DNA of 53,089 nucleotides, taken from the NCBI GenBank assembly GCA_024280455.1, contig JAJRQC010000048.1:1-53089 (forward strand), written 5' to 3'. The translations under genes were made by a program, and so were the position numbers. The notes under the pieces were generated by a model. The model was given only the letters and a program-made list of their open reading frames with translations. It did not search any database and was not told where the DNA came from. Positions 34,231-42,846 of this stretch are shown in pieces; the stretch's first letter is position 1, and every line of letters starts with the position of its first letter. The stretch comes from Deltaproteobacteria bacterium. GTDB taxonomy: Bacteria > Desulfobacterota > Desulfobulbia > Desulfobulbales > Desulfobulbaceae.

Positions 34231-35373
34231 ATGGCAGGTAAATGGAAAATAATGTCCGGAGTTATCGGCTCGTTTCTTCTCTGCGGTGGCCTGCTCATCC
34301 TTCTCGATTACCTGCAGGTGAAAAAACTGGCTGAAGGCAGCACCCTGCCGGTCACCCTCTGGTCCATCCTGATCCTTGGTGCCCTCCTCCTCTGCACCCT
34401 GATTCTGATCAATAACGGCTTAATCCGCATCTCACAAAAAGTCGCCGACTATAAACAACAACTCATCGATACGGATAATGCCCTGAAAGAAGCTCAGTCC
34501 GAGTTCAATGAAAACCTGGAGCGCCGCACCTTTGAGATCTCAGTGATTAATGCATCCCTCAACCGGGAAATAGCTGAACGTATCCAGGCTGAATCGGCAA
34601 GCAAACTGCTGCAGCGAAGGCTGGAGCTTATCCTGGATTCCGCCGGAGAGGGCATATTCGGCCTCGACACCAATGGAAAGGTTACCTTCGTCAATGTTGC
34701 CGCCACGGATATGCTTGGCTGGAGCGCTGGTGAAATGATCGGAAAATCACATCATGATATGGTGCACCATGCCTATGAAGACGGTTCCCCGTATCCCATT
34801 GCCGAATGCCCGATCCACATGGCCTATATGGACGGCGAGGTTCAATTCAGAGAAAATGACGTCTTCTGGACCCGGGACGGGAGAAGCTTCCATGTCGAAT
34901 ATATCAGTACTCCCATCGTTGAGCATAACAAACTGGTTGGGGCGGTTGTCGTCTTCTCCGACATCAGCCACCGACTCAGAACGGAAGAGGAAAAAAACAA
35001 ACTGCAACGAAGAATGGAGCTCATTCTGGATTCCGCCGGTGAGGGGATATTCGGCCTCGACCTCGACGGCAAGGTGATCTTTGTCAACAAGGCCGCCACG
35101 GTCATGCTTGGCTGGACCCCCGAAGAGCTGGAGGGGAGCTCTCTGCACGACCTTGTCCATCACACCTACAGCGACGGATCTCCACATCCGGCCGACCAAT
35201 GCCCCATGCGCATGACCTGCCGGGACGGCCAGGTTCACTTCAGATCCGATGATGTATTCTGGAGTAAGGATGGGGCAAGTTTCCCGATTGAATATGTCAG
35301 CACCCCCATTATAGAAGACGGCACATTGACCGGAGCAGTTATCGTTTTTCGTGACCTGAACACCTTTACCTGA
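34231..35373 (+). CDS. Membrane protein with two PAS domains and no kinase
   Basis: Protein of 380 residues; GGAGGAATAC before ATG at 34231 fixes the start. Two membrane helices are at about 8-27 and 42-65, then a coiled coil (DTDNALKEAQSEFNENLERR). Two very similar PAS domains follow, near 130-250 and 255-378. Each opens RRxELILDSAGEGIFGLD and continues ...VHHxYxDGSPxP, with a Cys in the ECPIHMA and QCPMRMT positions. There is no HisKA, HATPase, GGDEF or EAL domain. It is followed 12 bases later by a REC-PAS-AAA+ regulator, so it probably senses a signal and acts through protein contacts. Confidence 0.85.
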   Translation: MAGKWKIMSGVIGSFLLCGGLLILLDYLQVKKLAEGSTLPVTLWSILILGALLLCTLILINNGLIRISQKVADYKQQLIDTDNALKEAQSEFNENLERRTFEISVINASLNREIAERIQAESASKLLQRRLELILDSAGEGIFGLDTNGKVTFVNVAATDMLGWSAGEMIGKSHHDMVHHAYEDGSPYPIAECPIHMAYMDGEVQFRENDVFWTRDGRSFHVEYISTPIVEHNKLVGAVVVFSDISHRLRTEEEKNKLQRRMELILDSAGEGIFGLDLDGKVIFVNKAATVMLGWTPEELEGSSLHDLVHHTYSDGSPHPADQCPMRMTCRDGQVHFRSDDVFWSKDGASFPIEYVSTPIIEDGTLTGAVIVFRDLNTFT

Positions 35374-35385
35374 AACGAGGATCCA

Positions 35386-37194
35386 ATGGAACAGACCGGT
35401 TTAGAAAACACCGCTATTCTCATCATTGATGATGAAGAAAGCCTCCGCCTGACCTTTCAGCTCTTTCTGCAGCGTCAAGGATATTCGCCGATACGGACAG
35501 CCGCAAGTTTCGAAGAGGCCCTGACCGCTATTGCCGACAATCATTTTGACCTGATCATCAGCGACATCGTGCTGGAGGGGAATTCCGGCATTGATCTCCT
35601 GCGGAGAATACGTGAAATGGGGGTCCAGTGCCCGGTGGTCATGGTCACGGGATATCCTAATGTGGAGACCGCATCGGAGGCAGTTCGGCTCGGGGCCTTT
35701 GACTATATCTCCAAACCCGTTGACAAAGAGACCCTGCTCAAGACCGCCCGACTGGCCCTGCGGCAGTACCGGCTTGAGAGTGAAAAAGAAAAAGCCGAGC
35801 AGGAGAACAAACAGTACCAGACCCTGCTGGAGACTATCTTTCGCAGTGTCTCCGACTCCATAATCACCGTTGATTCCGAACTGAATATAGTCACCATGAA
35901 TCAGGCCGCGGCTTCTCTTTTGCGGGAATTGAATCCCGGCAGCACTGAGCGGTTAAACTTCAATGAATTCTGCCACCGAAACGACTTCTGCTCCCTGAAA
36001 GATGACGCCGAGCATGTCCTGAAGACGGGAACTGAAATCAGTGAACATCGAATCGAATGTTTGACAACCGGCAACAGCCGGAAAATTCTCTCCGTCTGCA
36101 TGTCGCCCTTTGATGATGGAGGAGGCAATTTCAGCGGTGTGGTGGTGGTCATTCGCGACATGACCAGAATAGCCCCGAAAAAGGCCGGCCACCGAACCAG
36201 GTTCCATCGTTTTATCGGTAAAAGTGATGTCATGCAGACCGTCTACACCATGATTGAAAATGTGGGCAAGGTCGACACCACCGTCCTGATCAGCGGTGAG
36301 TCCGGGACAGGACAAGAACTTGCTGCTGAAGCCCTGCATGAAGAAAGCCATCGCAAAAACAGGCCGCTGGTTAAGGTCGACTGTACGGCGATACCGGAGG
36401 GCCTGCTTGAGAGTGAACTGTTCGGTCACAAGAAAGGATCCTTTACCGGCGCGGACCGGGATCGGATGGGCCGTATTCTTCAGGCCGACGGCGGCACCCT
36501 GTTTCTGGATGAAATCGGCGATATTTCGGCCATGGTGCAGTTGCGCCTGCTGCGTTTCCTGCAAGAAAAAACCTTCTATCCCGTTGGCCGGGATACGCCT
36601 ATTCAGGTTGATGTACGGGTGATAACCGCGACTAACGTAAACCTACGGCAAAAGGTTGAAGAGGGGGAATTTCGCGAGGATCTCTATTTCCGCCTTCGGG
36701 TTATTGATGTGATCCTGCCGTCTCTCAGGGAACGAAAGGGCGACATTGCCCTGCTGACCCACTATTTTATTTCTCTGATATCCCGGAAGATAGGAAAAAC
36801 AATCAGCGGTATTTCCGACCAGACCCTTGCGACCATGGAACGTTACCCATGGCCGGGCAACGTTCGCGAGCTTGAGCATGTTCTGGAGCGTGCATGCGTA
36901 CTCTGCGACAGTCCGACCATTTCAGCCGATCAGCTGCCTCCGGAAATTATCCATTTCCAGCAGGAGGTGCCCATCACCCAACCTGAACCGGTACTCGCCC
37001 AGGTCGGCACCTCGATCATCACACCCCTGAACCGTTACAACGACCCGGCTCCGATGGCGGAGATGATCCTGAGCGCCTTGCGCAAGACCGGTGGAAACAA
37101 GGCAAAGGCCGCCAGGATACTCGGTATCGACAGGTCAACCCTGTATCGAAAAATCAAGGAAATGCAGATCGATTTATCGCCCCTTGACCTGTAA
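35386..37194 (+). CDS. NtrC-type regulator (REC-PAS-AAA+-Fis) with altered Walker A
   Basis: Protein of 602 residues. The receiver at about 8-125 has phosphoacceptor DLIISDIVLEGNSGID; PAS at about 150-265; AAA+ at about 285-510; Fis-type HTH at the end (NKAKAARILGIDRSTLYRKI). The AAA+ core has Walker A GESGTGQE, where Gln310 (codon CAA) replaces the catalytic Lys; the GAFTGA loop reads GSFTGA (351-356); Walker B is FLDEIGD; the arginine region is intact. Without the Walker A Lys, normal ATP hydrolysis is doubtful, so this may be a regulator that works without activating sigma-54 or that poisons mixed oligomers. It follows the PAS protein by 12 bases. Confidence 0.93.
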   Translation: MEQTGLENTAILIIDDEESLRLTFQLFLQRQGYSPIRTAASFEEALTAIADNHFDLIISDIVLEGNSGIDLLRRIREMGVQCPVVMVTGYPNVETASEAVRLGAFDYISKPVDKETLLKTARLALRQYRLESEKEKAEQENKQYQTLLETIFRSVSDSIITVDSELNIVTMNQAAASLLRELNPGSTERLNFNEFCHRNDFCSLKDDAEHVLKTGTEISEHRIECLTTGNSRKILSVCMSPFDDGGGNFSGVVVVIRDMTRIAPKKAGHRTRFHRFIGKSDVMQTVYTMIENVGKVDTTVLISGESGTGQELAAEALHEESHRKNRPLVKVDCTAIPEGLLESELFGHKKGSFTGADRDRMGRILQADGGTLFLDEIGDISAMVQLRLLRFLQEKTFYPVGRDTPIQVDVRVITATNVNLRQKVEEGEFREDLYFRLRVIDVILPSLRERKGDIALLTHYFISLISRKIGKTISGISDQTLATMERYPWPGNVRELEHVLERACVLCDSPTISADQLPPEIIHFQQEVPITQPEPVLAQVGTSIITPLNRYNDPAPMAEMILSALRKTGGNKAKAARILGIDRSTLYRKIKEMQIDLSPLDL

Positions 37195-37399
37195 TGTTTT
37201 CCCCGGCATGATCTGCCCGGCCCTGTTTTCTCTGACCGGTAAATTCTCCGGGGACGTTACATCCGAGCTCTACTGATCGAAATAGAGATTGTTTCTTCCC
37301 GGAACCAGATCAACATGGGCGCATGAACAGGATCCAGGTGAAAAGCCGACACTCTCCGGCTTCCACTACGTTCCATTCCCTCGCTTAGCAGGAGACGTT

Positions 37400-37900
37400 A
37401 TGGCTGGTCAGCTGTTTTCCATACACAAAAAGCCCGGATCCGTTCTCCTTGCAGCGGCCATCTGTTTCAGCCTGTGCTCTCCGGTCCTGTGTCACGGCGG
37501 CCGGACATCTTCACTCCCACGCTATGTCGGCTCCAGTGCCTGCAAGCCCTGTCATAAAAAAGAATATTTAAGTTTTACCAGATATGCAAAAAAAAGTACC
37601 TCCTATCGCAGCATTGAACGCCTGAAAAAAGGCCTGAGCACACAGGATCTGAACAAATGCTACGGCTGTCACACAACCGGCTACGGCAAGCCCGGAGGCT
37701 TCACCAGTATTGAAGACACCCCGGAGTTGAAAAACGCCGGTTGCGAGGTTTGTCACGGACCGGGCAGCCGACATGTTATCACCGGAGATCCCGACCGGAT
37801 CAAAAAAAAACCAACCAGAAAAGACTGCGAGAGCTGTCACACGCCTGAACGGATCCGGGCCTTCAGATATACACCCCTTATTCACGGCGGGGGACATTGA
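37400..37900 (+). CDS. Periplasmic tetraheme cytochrome c
   Basis: Protein of 166 residues from ATG at 37400 (AGGAGACGTT upstream). Signal peptide: KPGSVLLAAAICFSLCSPV. Four CxxCH motifs: CKPCH, CYGCH, CEVCH and CESCH. The HGPGSRH stretch after the third heme is as in cytochrome c554-like and related multiheme proteins. It ends two bases before the start of the histidine kinase that itself carries a heme motif, so the two are almost certainly co-translated. The likely role is to deliver electrons or a heme-bound ligand state to that sensor, or to be regulated by it. Confidence 0.9.
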   Translation: MAGQLFSIHKKPGSVLLAAAICFSLCSPVLCHGGRTSSLPRYVGSSACKPCHKKEYLSFTRYAKKSTSYRSIERLKKGLSTQDLNKCYGCHTTGYGKPGGFTSIEDTPELKNAGCEVCHGPGSRHVITGDPDRIKKKPTRKDCESCHTPERIRAFRYTPLIHGGGH

Positions 37901-37901
37901 A

Positions 37902-40415
37902 ATGCTGCGGGTTGTCGATTTTATCAGCAAACGACTGGCTCTGAAAATCATGGTCATCCTGGCTGTCGGCGTGGCCCTGATTATGACCCTGGACATTGCA
38001 CTCAGCGTCAGGAACCAACGGGATGAGATGCGGCAGACTATGACCGATTTCGGTCGGGAGCTTGGCTCGCTTGCCTATGCCGGTATTAAACATCCCATGG
38101 CGGTCGGCGACAGTCCTTCGATTGAAAAACAACTTCTCGATATCAAAGGCCAAACCCAGCGGGCTGAAATTGTGATCTGTGATTTCAAACAACAGATTGT
38201 CTTTGCCACCGATACGCGCAGAATCAACACCCACGTTGCACAGTTCATCCCTAACCGAAAAACGCTGGATGCCCTGGACAGATCCCTGCATGTAAAGGGA
38301 ACCGGAGCAGAAGAGACCTTTGAAGAAGAAGTAGACGGTAAACGATACATGGTGACCATTCGCAGCATCCTCAACGAAAACGAATGTCACCACTGCCACG
38401 GTGAAACCATACAAGTGCTCGGCGCCCTGCTGACCCGGTACTCCACCGATGCGACCTATGCCTCTATAGCCACCTTGCGGGAAAGGACCATTGCCATTTC
38501 CCTTCTCGGTCTGGCTGCCATTATAATCTATATCTATCTGGTCACCAAACCGTTGACCGAACTGGCCGCCAAGGCGGAACAGCTTGCCAAGGGCGACCTG
38601 ACGGTCTCGGTTCCAGTGACGACCAAAGACTCCATAGGCATTCTCGGCAAGGCATTCAATGCCATGGTCATGGGCATCAAGGATCAGATAGAGCTTGCCA
38701 ACAGCCTAAAAGAAACCATTGCCGACCCCCTGTTCATTGTCAATCTCGACATGACTGTAACCTATATGAATGACGCCTGTTCACTGTTCACCGGCTACAG
38801 CCATGAGGAGGTGGAAGGCAAACTGACCTGCAGCCAGCTGTTGCAATGCGATACCTGCGATACCAACTGTCCGGTACAGAAATGCATTCAGGAGGAGGGG
38901 CCGTTCAGAGGGGTCAGAGCAACGGCTATCACCAGAGAAGGAGAAGAAATTCCGATCATGGGCAGTGCCAGTGTCCTGAAAGACGCCCACGGGAAAATCA
39001 TCGGCGCCATGGAAGTCTTTAAGGATATCACCGATGTTATCAGGGCGGAACGGCTCCAGTATATCAAGCAGACCGCCGAGCGCGAGGAAGAGCAACGAAA
39101 ATATCTAGAAACCAGAGCTCAAAATATTCTGCAGACACTCTCGCTGGCCTCGGAAGGTAATCTGGAGGTACGGGCTGAACTCTCCGGCCAGAAAGGGGTC
39201 ATGGACAAGATTGTCGAACATACCAACCACATGCTCGACAACCTGGAAAAACTCTATCAAAAAATCTCTACTTTTAACAAAGAATTGGAACTGGAGGTTG
39301 CCGGACGCACGGCAATGCTCAGAGAACGCACCTTTCTGCTTGAGCAGGCCAACCGTGAATTGCGGGAACTTGACCGGTTTAAATCTTCGTTTCTGGCCAA
39401 CATGTCGCACGAGCTGCGGACACCGATGAATTCCATCATCGGCTATACCGACCTTCTTATCGACGGAGTGGACGGTGCTATCAATGAAGAACAGAAAAAG
39501 AGTCTGGGCAAGGTCTCCAACAATGCCAAACATCTTCTGCAGCTGATTAACGACATTCTCGACATGTCCAAAATCGAGTCCGGCAAGGTTGAACTGACTC
39601 CCGAGGAAACCGATATCCGCCTGCTTATCAAGGCAGTGGTCTCCACCTTTGAGCCGGCATTGGAAGATAAGCAACTGACGCTCACTTTTGACTTTTCTCA
39701 GGACCTGCCGCCGGTCTATATCGATAACGACAAGACCCGGCAGATTCTCATCAACCTGCTGTCCAATGCGGTCAAATTCACGGAGAAAGGCGGTATCATT
39801 ATCCATGCAAGCCCGTCTCCCATTGAGAGGACTCCCGGAGAAGGACCTCTTTTTGTGGAAGTATGCGTCGAGGATACCGGCATCGGCATTAAGCCTGGTG
39901 ATATGAAAAAGCTGTTTGACAAGTTCACCCAGATCGACGTCTCCACCATCCGGCAATATGAAGGAACCGGTCTGGGCCTGAGCATTGCCAGAGGTCTGGT
40001 TGTCCTGCACAAAGGGGTCATATGGGCGGAGAGTGAATTCGGCAAAGGGACCAGGCTGTACTTTACCCTGCCGATCAGCAGAAAATCGTTTGAAAAGCCG
40101 ACCGAACCGATCATTGAGTCTGCCATGTGCGAAAAGCTCGGCAACTTTTTTCATAAACCGGCCGATGTCTTCTGCCATGAGATAATCTACGGCGATACCC
40201 CGGTCAAATGCTGGGAATATACCCGCTGCGGTCAAACGAGCTGCCCGGGCTATGAAAGCGCTGAACATAGGTGCTGGCTTATTCCCGGCACCCACTGCAA
40301 AGGGACGAAAGTCTGTACCTTTCCGGAAAAAATAAACTTCTGCAAAACATGTGAAATGTTTGAACAACTGCTTCTCGGCAAGGATGAAAAGGCGGAAGGA
40401 GATGCAGTGTCTTGA
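37902..40415 (+). CDS. Histidine kinase with periplasmic heme c motif and C-terminal two-CW domain
   Basis: Protein of 837 residues (CGGGGGACATTGAA before ATG at 37902). Membrane helix 1 at about 12-35; a periplasmic domain of some 155 residues ending in a c-type heme motif C162-H-H-C165-H166 (NENECHHCHGE); helix 2 at about 195-216; HAMP to about 265. Next is a PAS domain at about 275-385 with an unusual Cys cluster (TCSQLLQCDTCDTNCPVQKC). The catalytic core has His503 (LANMSHELRTPMNS), NLLSNAVKFTEKGG, EDTGIGI and GTGLGLSIARGLV. The end, about 765-835, is a two-CW domain (KCWEYTRCGQTSCPGYE, HRCWLIPGTHCKG, CKTCEMFEQLL). All kinase motifs are intact. It likely senses redox state or a gas ligand through heme. 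Confidence 0.92.
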   Translation: MLRVVDFISKRLALKIMVILAVGVALIMTLDIALSVRNQRDEMRQTMTDFGRELGSLAYAGIKHPMAVGDSPSIEKQLLDIKGQTQRAEIVICDFKQQIVFATDTRRINTHVAQFIPNRKTLDALDRSLHVKGTGAEETFEEEVDGKRYMVTIRSILNENECHHCHGETIQVLGALLTRYSTDATYASIATLRERTIAISLLGLAAIIIYIYLVTKPLTELAAKAEQLAKGDLTVSVPVTTKDSIGILGKAFNAMVMGIKDQIELANSLKETIADPLFIVNLDMTVTYMNDACSLFTGYSHEEVEGKLTCSQLLQCDTCDTNCPVQKCIQEEGPFRGVRATAITREGEEIPIMGSASVLKDAHGKIIGAMEVFKDITDVIRAERLQYIKQTAEREEEQRKYLETRAQNILQTLSLASEGNLEVRAELSGQKGVMDKIVEHTNHMLDNLEKLYQKISTFNKELELEVAGRTAMLRERTFLLEQANRELRELDRFKSSFLANMSHELRTPMNSIIGYTDLLIDGVDGAINEEQKKSLGKVSNNAKHLLQLINDILDMSKIESGKVELTPEETDIRLLIKAVVSTFEPALEDKQLTLTFDFSQDLPPVYIDNDKTRQILINLLSNAVKFTEKGGIIIHASPSPIERTPGEGPLFVEVCVEDTGIGIKPGDMKKLFDKFTQIDVSTIRQYEGTGLGLSIARGLVVLHKGVIWAESEFGKGTRLYFTLPISRKSFEKPTEPIIESAMCEKLGNFFHKPADVFCHEIIYGDTPVKCWEYTRCGQTSCPGYESAEHRCWLIPGTHCKGTKVCTFPEKINFCKTCEMFEQLLLGKDEKAEGDAVS

Positions 40416-40524
40416 AGTCGGCTTCCAGAACATTCCGCACCGGCCGGCAGTCGGCCGGAGCTGTTATCCTGGAGTAAAAATATTTTAAGGATATGAGGAA
40501 CTCGAAAACCTCTGGAGTAAGGTA

Positions 40525-40917
40525 GTGAAAAAACATGCTGTTCCACCCCTGAAGATCCTCGTAGTTGACGACAATCAGGACAGTCGCGAGCTGGTGATAA
40601 AAATCCTGCAAAAAGAGGCGGTTCAACTTTTTGAGGCCATTGACGGCGAGGACGCTTTGGAAAAGGTGAAGCAAACATGCCCCGACCTTATCCTTCTGGA
40701 TATTCCTTTACCAAAAATCAACGGATATGAAGTCATCCGCAGGCTCAAGATCAACAACGAGTTCTCCTCCATCCCCATTATCGCCCTTACCGCACATGCA
40801 ATGAAAGGGGATAAGGAAAAAGCAATTGCAGCCGGATGTGACGGCTACATTTCCAAGCCCATTGATATTCACGACTTTTCTGATCGCATTGCATCGTTTT
40901 TGCAACAAAAAGATTAA
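40525..40917 (+). CDS. Single-domain response regulator (REC), copy 1
   Basis: Protein of 130 residues starting at GTG (GGAGTAAGGTA upstream). Complete receiver: ILVVDDNQDSRELV, phosphoacceptor Asp in LILLDIPLPKINGYEV, Thr in IIALTAHAMKGDKE, Lys in GYISKPIDIH. The SRELVxKxLxKEAVQLFEAI pattern is DivK/CheY-like with a PleD-type end. No output domain, so it is a phosphate shuttle or sink. Its partner copy at 42438-42821 is about three-quarters identical at protein level, and each is followed by a second REC-containing gene. Confidence 0.93.
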   Translation: MKKHAVPPLKILVVDDNQDSRELVIKILQKEAVQLFEAIDGEDALEKVKQTCPDLILLDIPLPKINGYEVIRRLKINNEFSSIPIIALTAHAMKGDKEKAIAAGCDGYISKPIDIHDFSDRIASFLQQKD

Positions 40918-40933
40918 TTCCGGAGCAGCCTGA

Positions 40934-42418
40934 GTGGAATCTAAAGAAAAAATTCTGATCGTCGACGATACGATTGATACGGTAGAGTTACTGACAAAAA
41001 GACTGCGGGCCGACGGTTATGATACCGATGCGGCCTATGACGGCGAGGAGGCCCTTGAAAAAGTGAAGGAATATGCACCGGACCTCATCATTCTCGATGT
41101 CATGATGCCGAAAATAGATGGTTTTGAAGTATGCCGACGCCTCAGCCTGTTCCCCAACAGGAAAGATTTTCGCATCCTCATGCTGACCGCCAAGAGTACA
41201 ATCCAGGACAAGGTCAAGGGACTGGATATAGGCACGGACTCCTACCTGACCAAGCCCTTTGATTATAAAGAGCTGGCAGCTATGGTCAGATCCATCCTTA
41301 CCCGTAAAAAATGCTACCGCGCTGTTGCCGGCGACGGGACTCCGGGGAACATCCCGGTCCCACACAACAAAACCCATGCCATCCCGGCCGAAATGAAGTC
41401 ATTTTCCGACATCTCCGGCATGGACAACCTGCGCCGAAAAATCTCTGAAAAATTCACTTTTCACAATATTATCAGTAAAAATGAGAAGATGTTGAAGATT
41501 TTTGCAACCCTTCCCAACATTGCAAAAAGCGACAGCAACGTACTCATTGAAGGCCCGAGCGGCTCGGGAAAGGAGCTGTTTGCAAAGGCGATCCATACGC
41601 TCAGCGAGAGGAATGGCACCTTCATCGCACTCAACTGCGCGGCCCTGCCCGATACGCTTCTGGAGTCGGAGCTGTTCGGATATAAAAAAGGAGCATTTAC
41701 CGGGGCGGTCAAAGATCGACAGGGGCGTTTTTCCCTGGCCCAGCATGGAACCATATTTCTTGATGAAATAGGTGACATTTCCCCGGCACTGCAACTCAAG
41801 CTGCTCCGGGTACTGCAGGAAAAAGAATTTGAACCGCTGGGCGGCACCACCACCATTAAGACGGATGTCCGGGTTCTGGCAGCGACCAATAAAAACCTGA
41901 AAGAGCAGGTTGTAAAAGGTCTCTTCCGAACCGATCTGTATTTCCGTCTCAATGTCATCCACCTGGCATTGCCCTCTCTTGCCGAGCGACGTGAGGATAT
42001 CCCCCTGCTGATCCTCCATATTGTCGACAAGTTCAGCAAGTTGAAAAAAAAGAAAATAGATGCCGTTCGGCCGGATGCGCTCAACATCATGATGCAGTAT
42101 GATTTTCCCGGCAATATCAGGGAACTTGAAAATATCATCGAACATTGCTTTGCCATGTGTCAGGAGACCGTCATTGATGTTCACTGTCTGCCGGAGGAAC
42201 TTATACAATCAACCTCAGCCAGTCGTATTGAAAATAATAACAATACTCGTGGAACAAATCCTCTCTCCAGTGCCGAGGCAACGACCATCCTGGCAACATT
42301 GCAGCGGTTCAACGGCAACAGAGGGGAGACATCGGCGCACCTGGGCATTGACAAGACGACCCTCTGGCGAAAAATGAAAAAATATCAGATTGACTATCCG
42401 GTGAAGAAAACCCGGTAA
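40934..42418 (+). CDS. Sigma-54 activator, REC-AAA+-Fis
   Basis: Protein of 494 residues from GTG at 40934 (GGAGCAGCCTGA upstream), 16 bases after the previous gene. The receiver has ILIVDDTIDTVELLTKRL and phosphoacceptor in LIILDVMMPKIDGFEV. The AAA+ domain is complete: Walker A GPSGSGKE (207-214), GAFTGA (253-258), FLDEIGDI, FRTDLYFRLNVI, and the Fis-type HTH (NRGETSAHLGIDKTTLWRKM). It should activate sigma-54 promoters on phosphorylation. This is the intact counterpart to the Walker A variant at 35386. It could be the protein that binds the paired palindromes at 47203-47249 and 49331-49377, but that is not shown. Confidence 0.95.
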   Translation: MESKEKILIVDDTIDTVELLTKRLRADGYDTDAAYDGEEALEKVKEYAPDLIILDVMMPKIDGFEVCRRLSLFPNRKDFRILMLTAKSTIQDKVKGLDIGTDSYLTKPFDYKELAAMVRSILTRKKCYRAVAGDGTPGNIPVPHNKTHAIPAEMKSFSDISGMDNLRRKISEKFTFHNIISKNEKMLKIFATLPNIAKSDSNVLIEGPSGSGKELFAKAIHTLSERNGTFIALNCAALPDTLLESELFGYKKGAFTGAVKDRQGRFSLAQHGTIFLDEIGDISPALQLKLLRVLQEKEFEPLGGTTTIKTDVRVLAATNKNLKEQVVKGLFRTDLYFRLNVIHLALPSLAERREDIPLLILHIVDKFSKLKKKKIDAVRPDALNIMMQYDFPGNIRELENIIEHCFAMCQETVIDVHCLPEELIQSTSASRIENNNNTRGTNPLSSAEATTILATLQRFNGNRGETSAHLGIDKTTLWRKMKKYQIDYPVKKTR

Positions 42419-42437
42419 TTTTTGGAGGGACAACGCT

Positions 42438-42821
42438 ATGGAAAAACAGGACAACCCGGCACTGAAAATCCTGGTGGTCGACGACAATCAAGACAGCCGC
42501 GAACTGGTGTTCAAAGTTCTGCGCAAAGAGGCGGTTCAACTTTTTGAGGCAATTGACGGCAAGGATGCCCTGGAGAAAGTGGAACAGGTACGACCGAACA
42601 TTATCCTGATGGATATCTCCTTACCGAAAATCGACGGCTATGAGGTGACCCGCAGGCTCAAGAACAGCACGATATTCTCCTCCATCCCCATCATCGCCCT
42701 TACCGCTCACGCCATGAAAGGGGATAAGGAAAAAGCACTTGCTGCCGGATGTGACGGCTACATTTCCAAGCCCATCAATATTCATGGTTTTTATGAACAA
42801 ATTGCATCTTTTCTCCATTGA
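42438..42821 (+). CDS. Single-domain response regulator (REC), copy 2
   Basis: Protein of 127 residues, duplicate of the 40525 gene. Receiver: ILVVDDNQDSRELVFKVLRK, phosphoacceptor in IILMDISLPKIDGYEV, IIALTAHAMKGDKEKALAAG and GYISKPINIH. TTGGAGGGACAACGCT stands before ATG. Some DNA blocks are near-identical to copy 1, showing a recent or selected tandem duplication. The next gene starts 25 bases later. Confidence 0.94.
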   Translation: MEKQDNPALKILVVDDNQDSRELVFKVLRKEAVQLFEAIDGKDALEKVEQVRPNIILMDISLPKIDGYEVTRRLKNSTIFSSIPIIALTAHAMKGDKEKALAAGCDGYISKPINIHGFYEQIASFLH

Positions 42822-42846
42822 CAGGGGAAAAGCCGGAATTTCCAGC

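Noticed and set aside
39105-40433. Minus-strand 442-residue frame
   Set aside because: Long but exactly antisense to the kinase core and two-CW domain of the gene at 37902; composition is that of a mirror frame.
41399-42208. Minus-strand 269- and 231-residue frames
   Set aside because: Antisense to the AAA+ domain of the sigma-54 activator.
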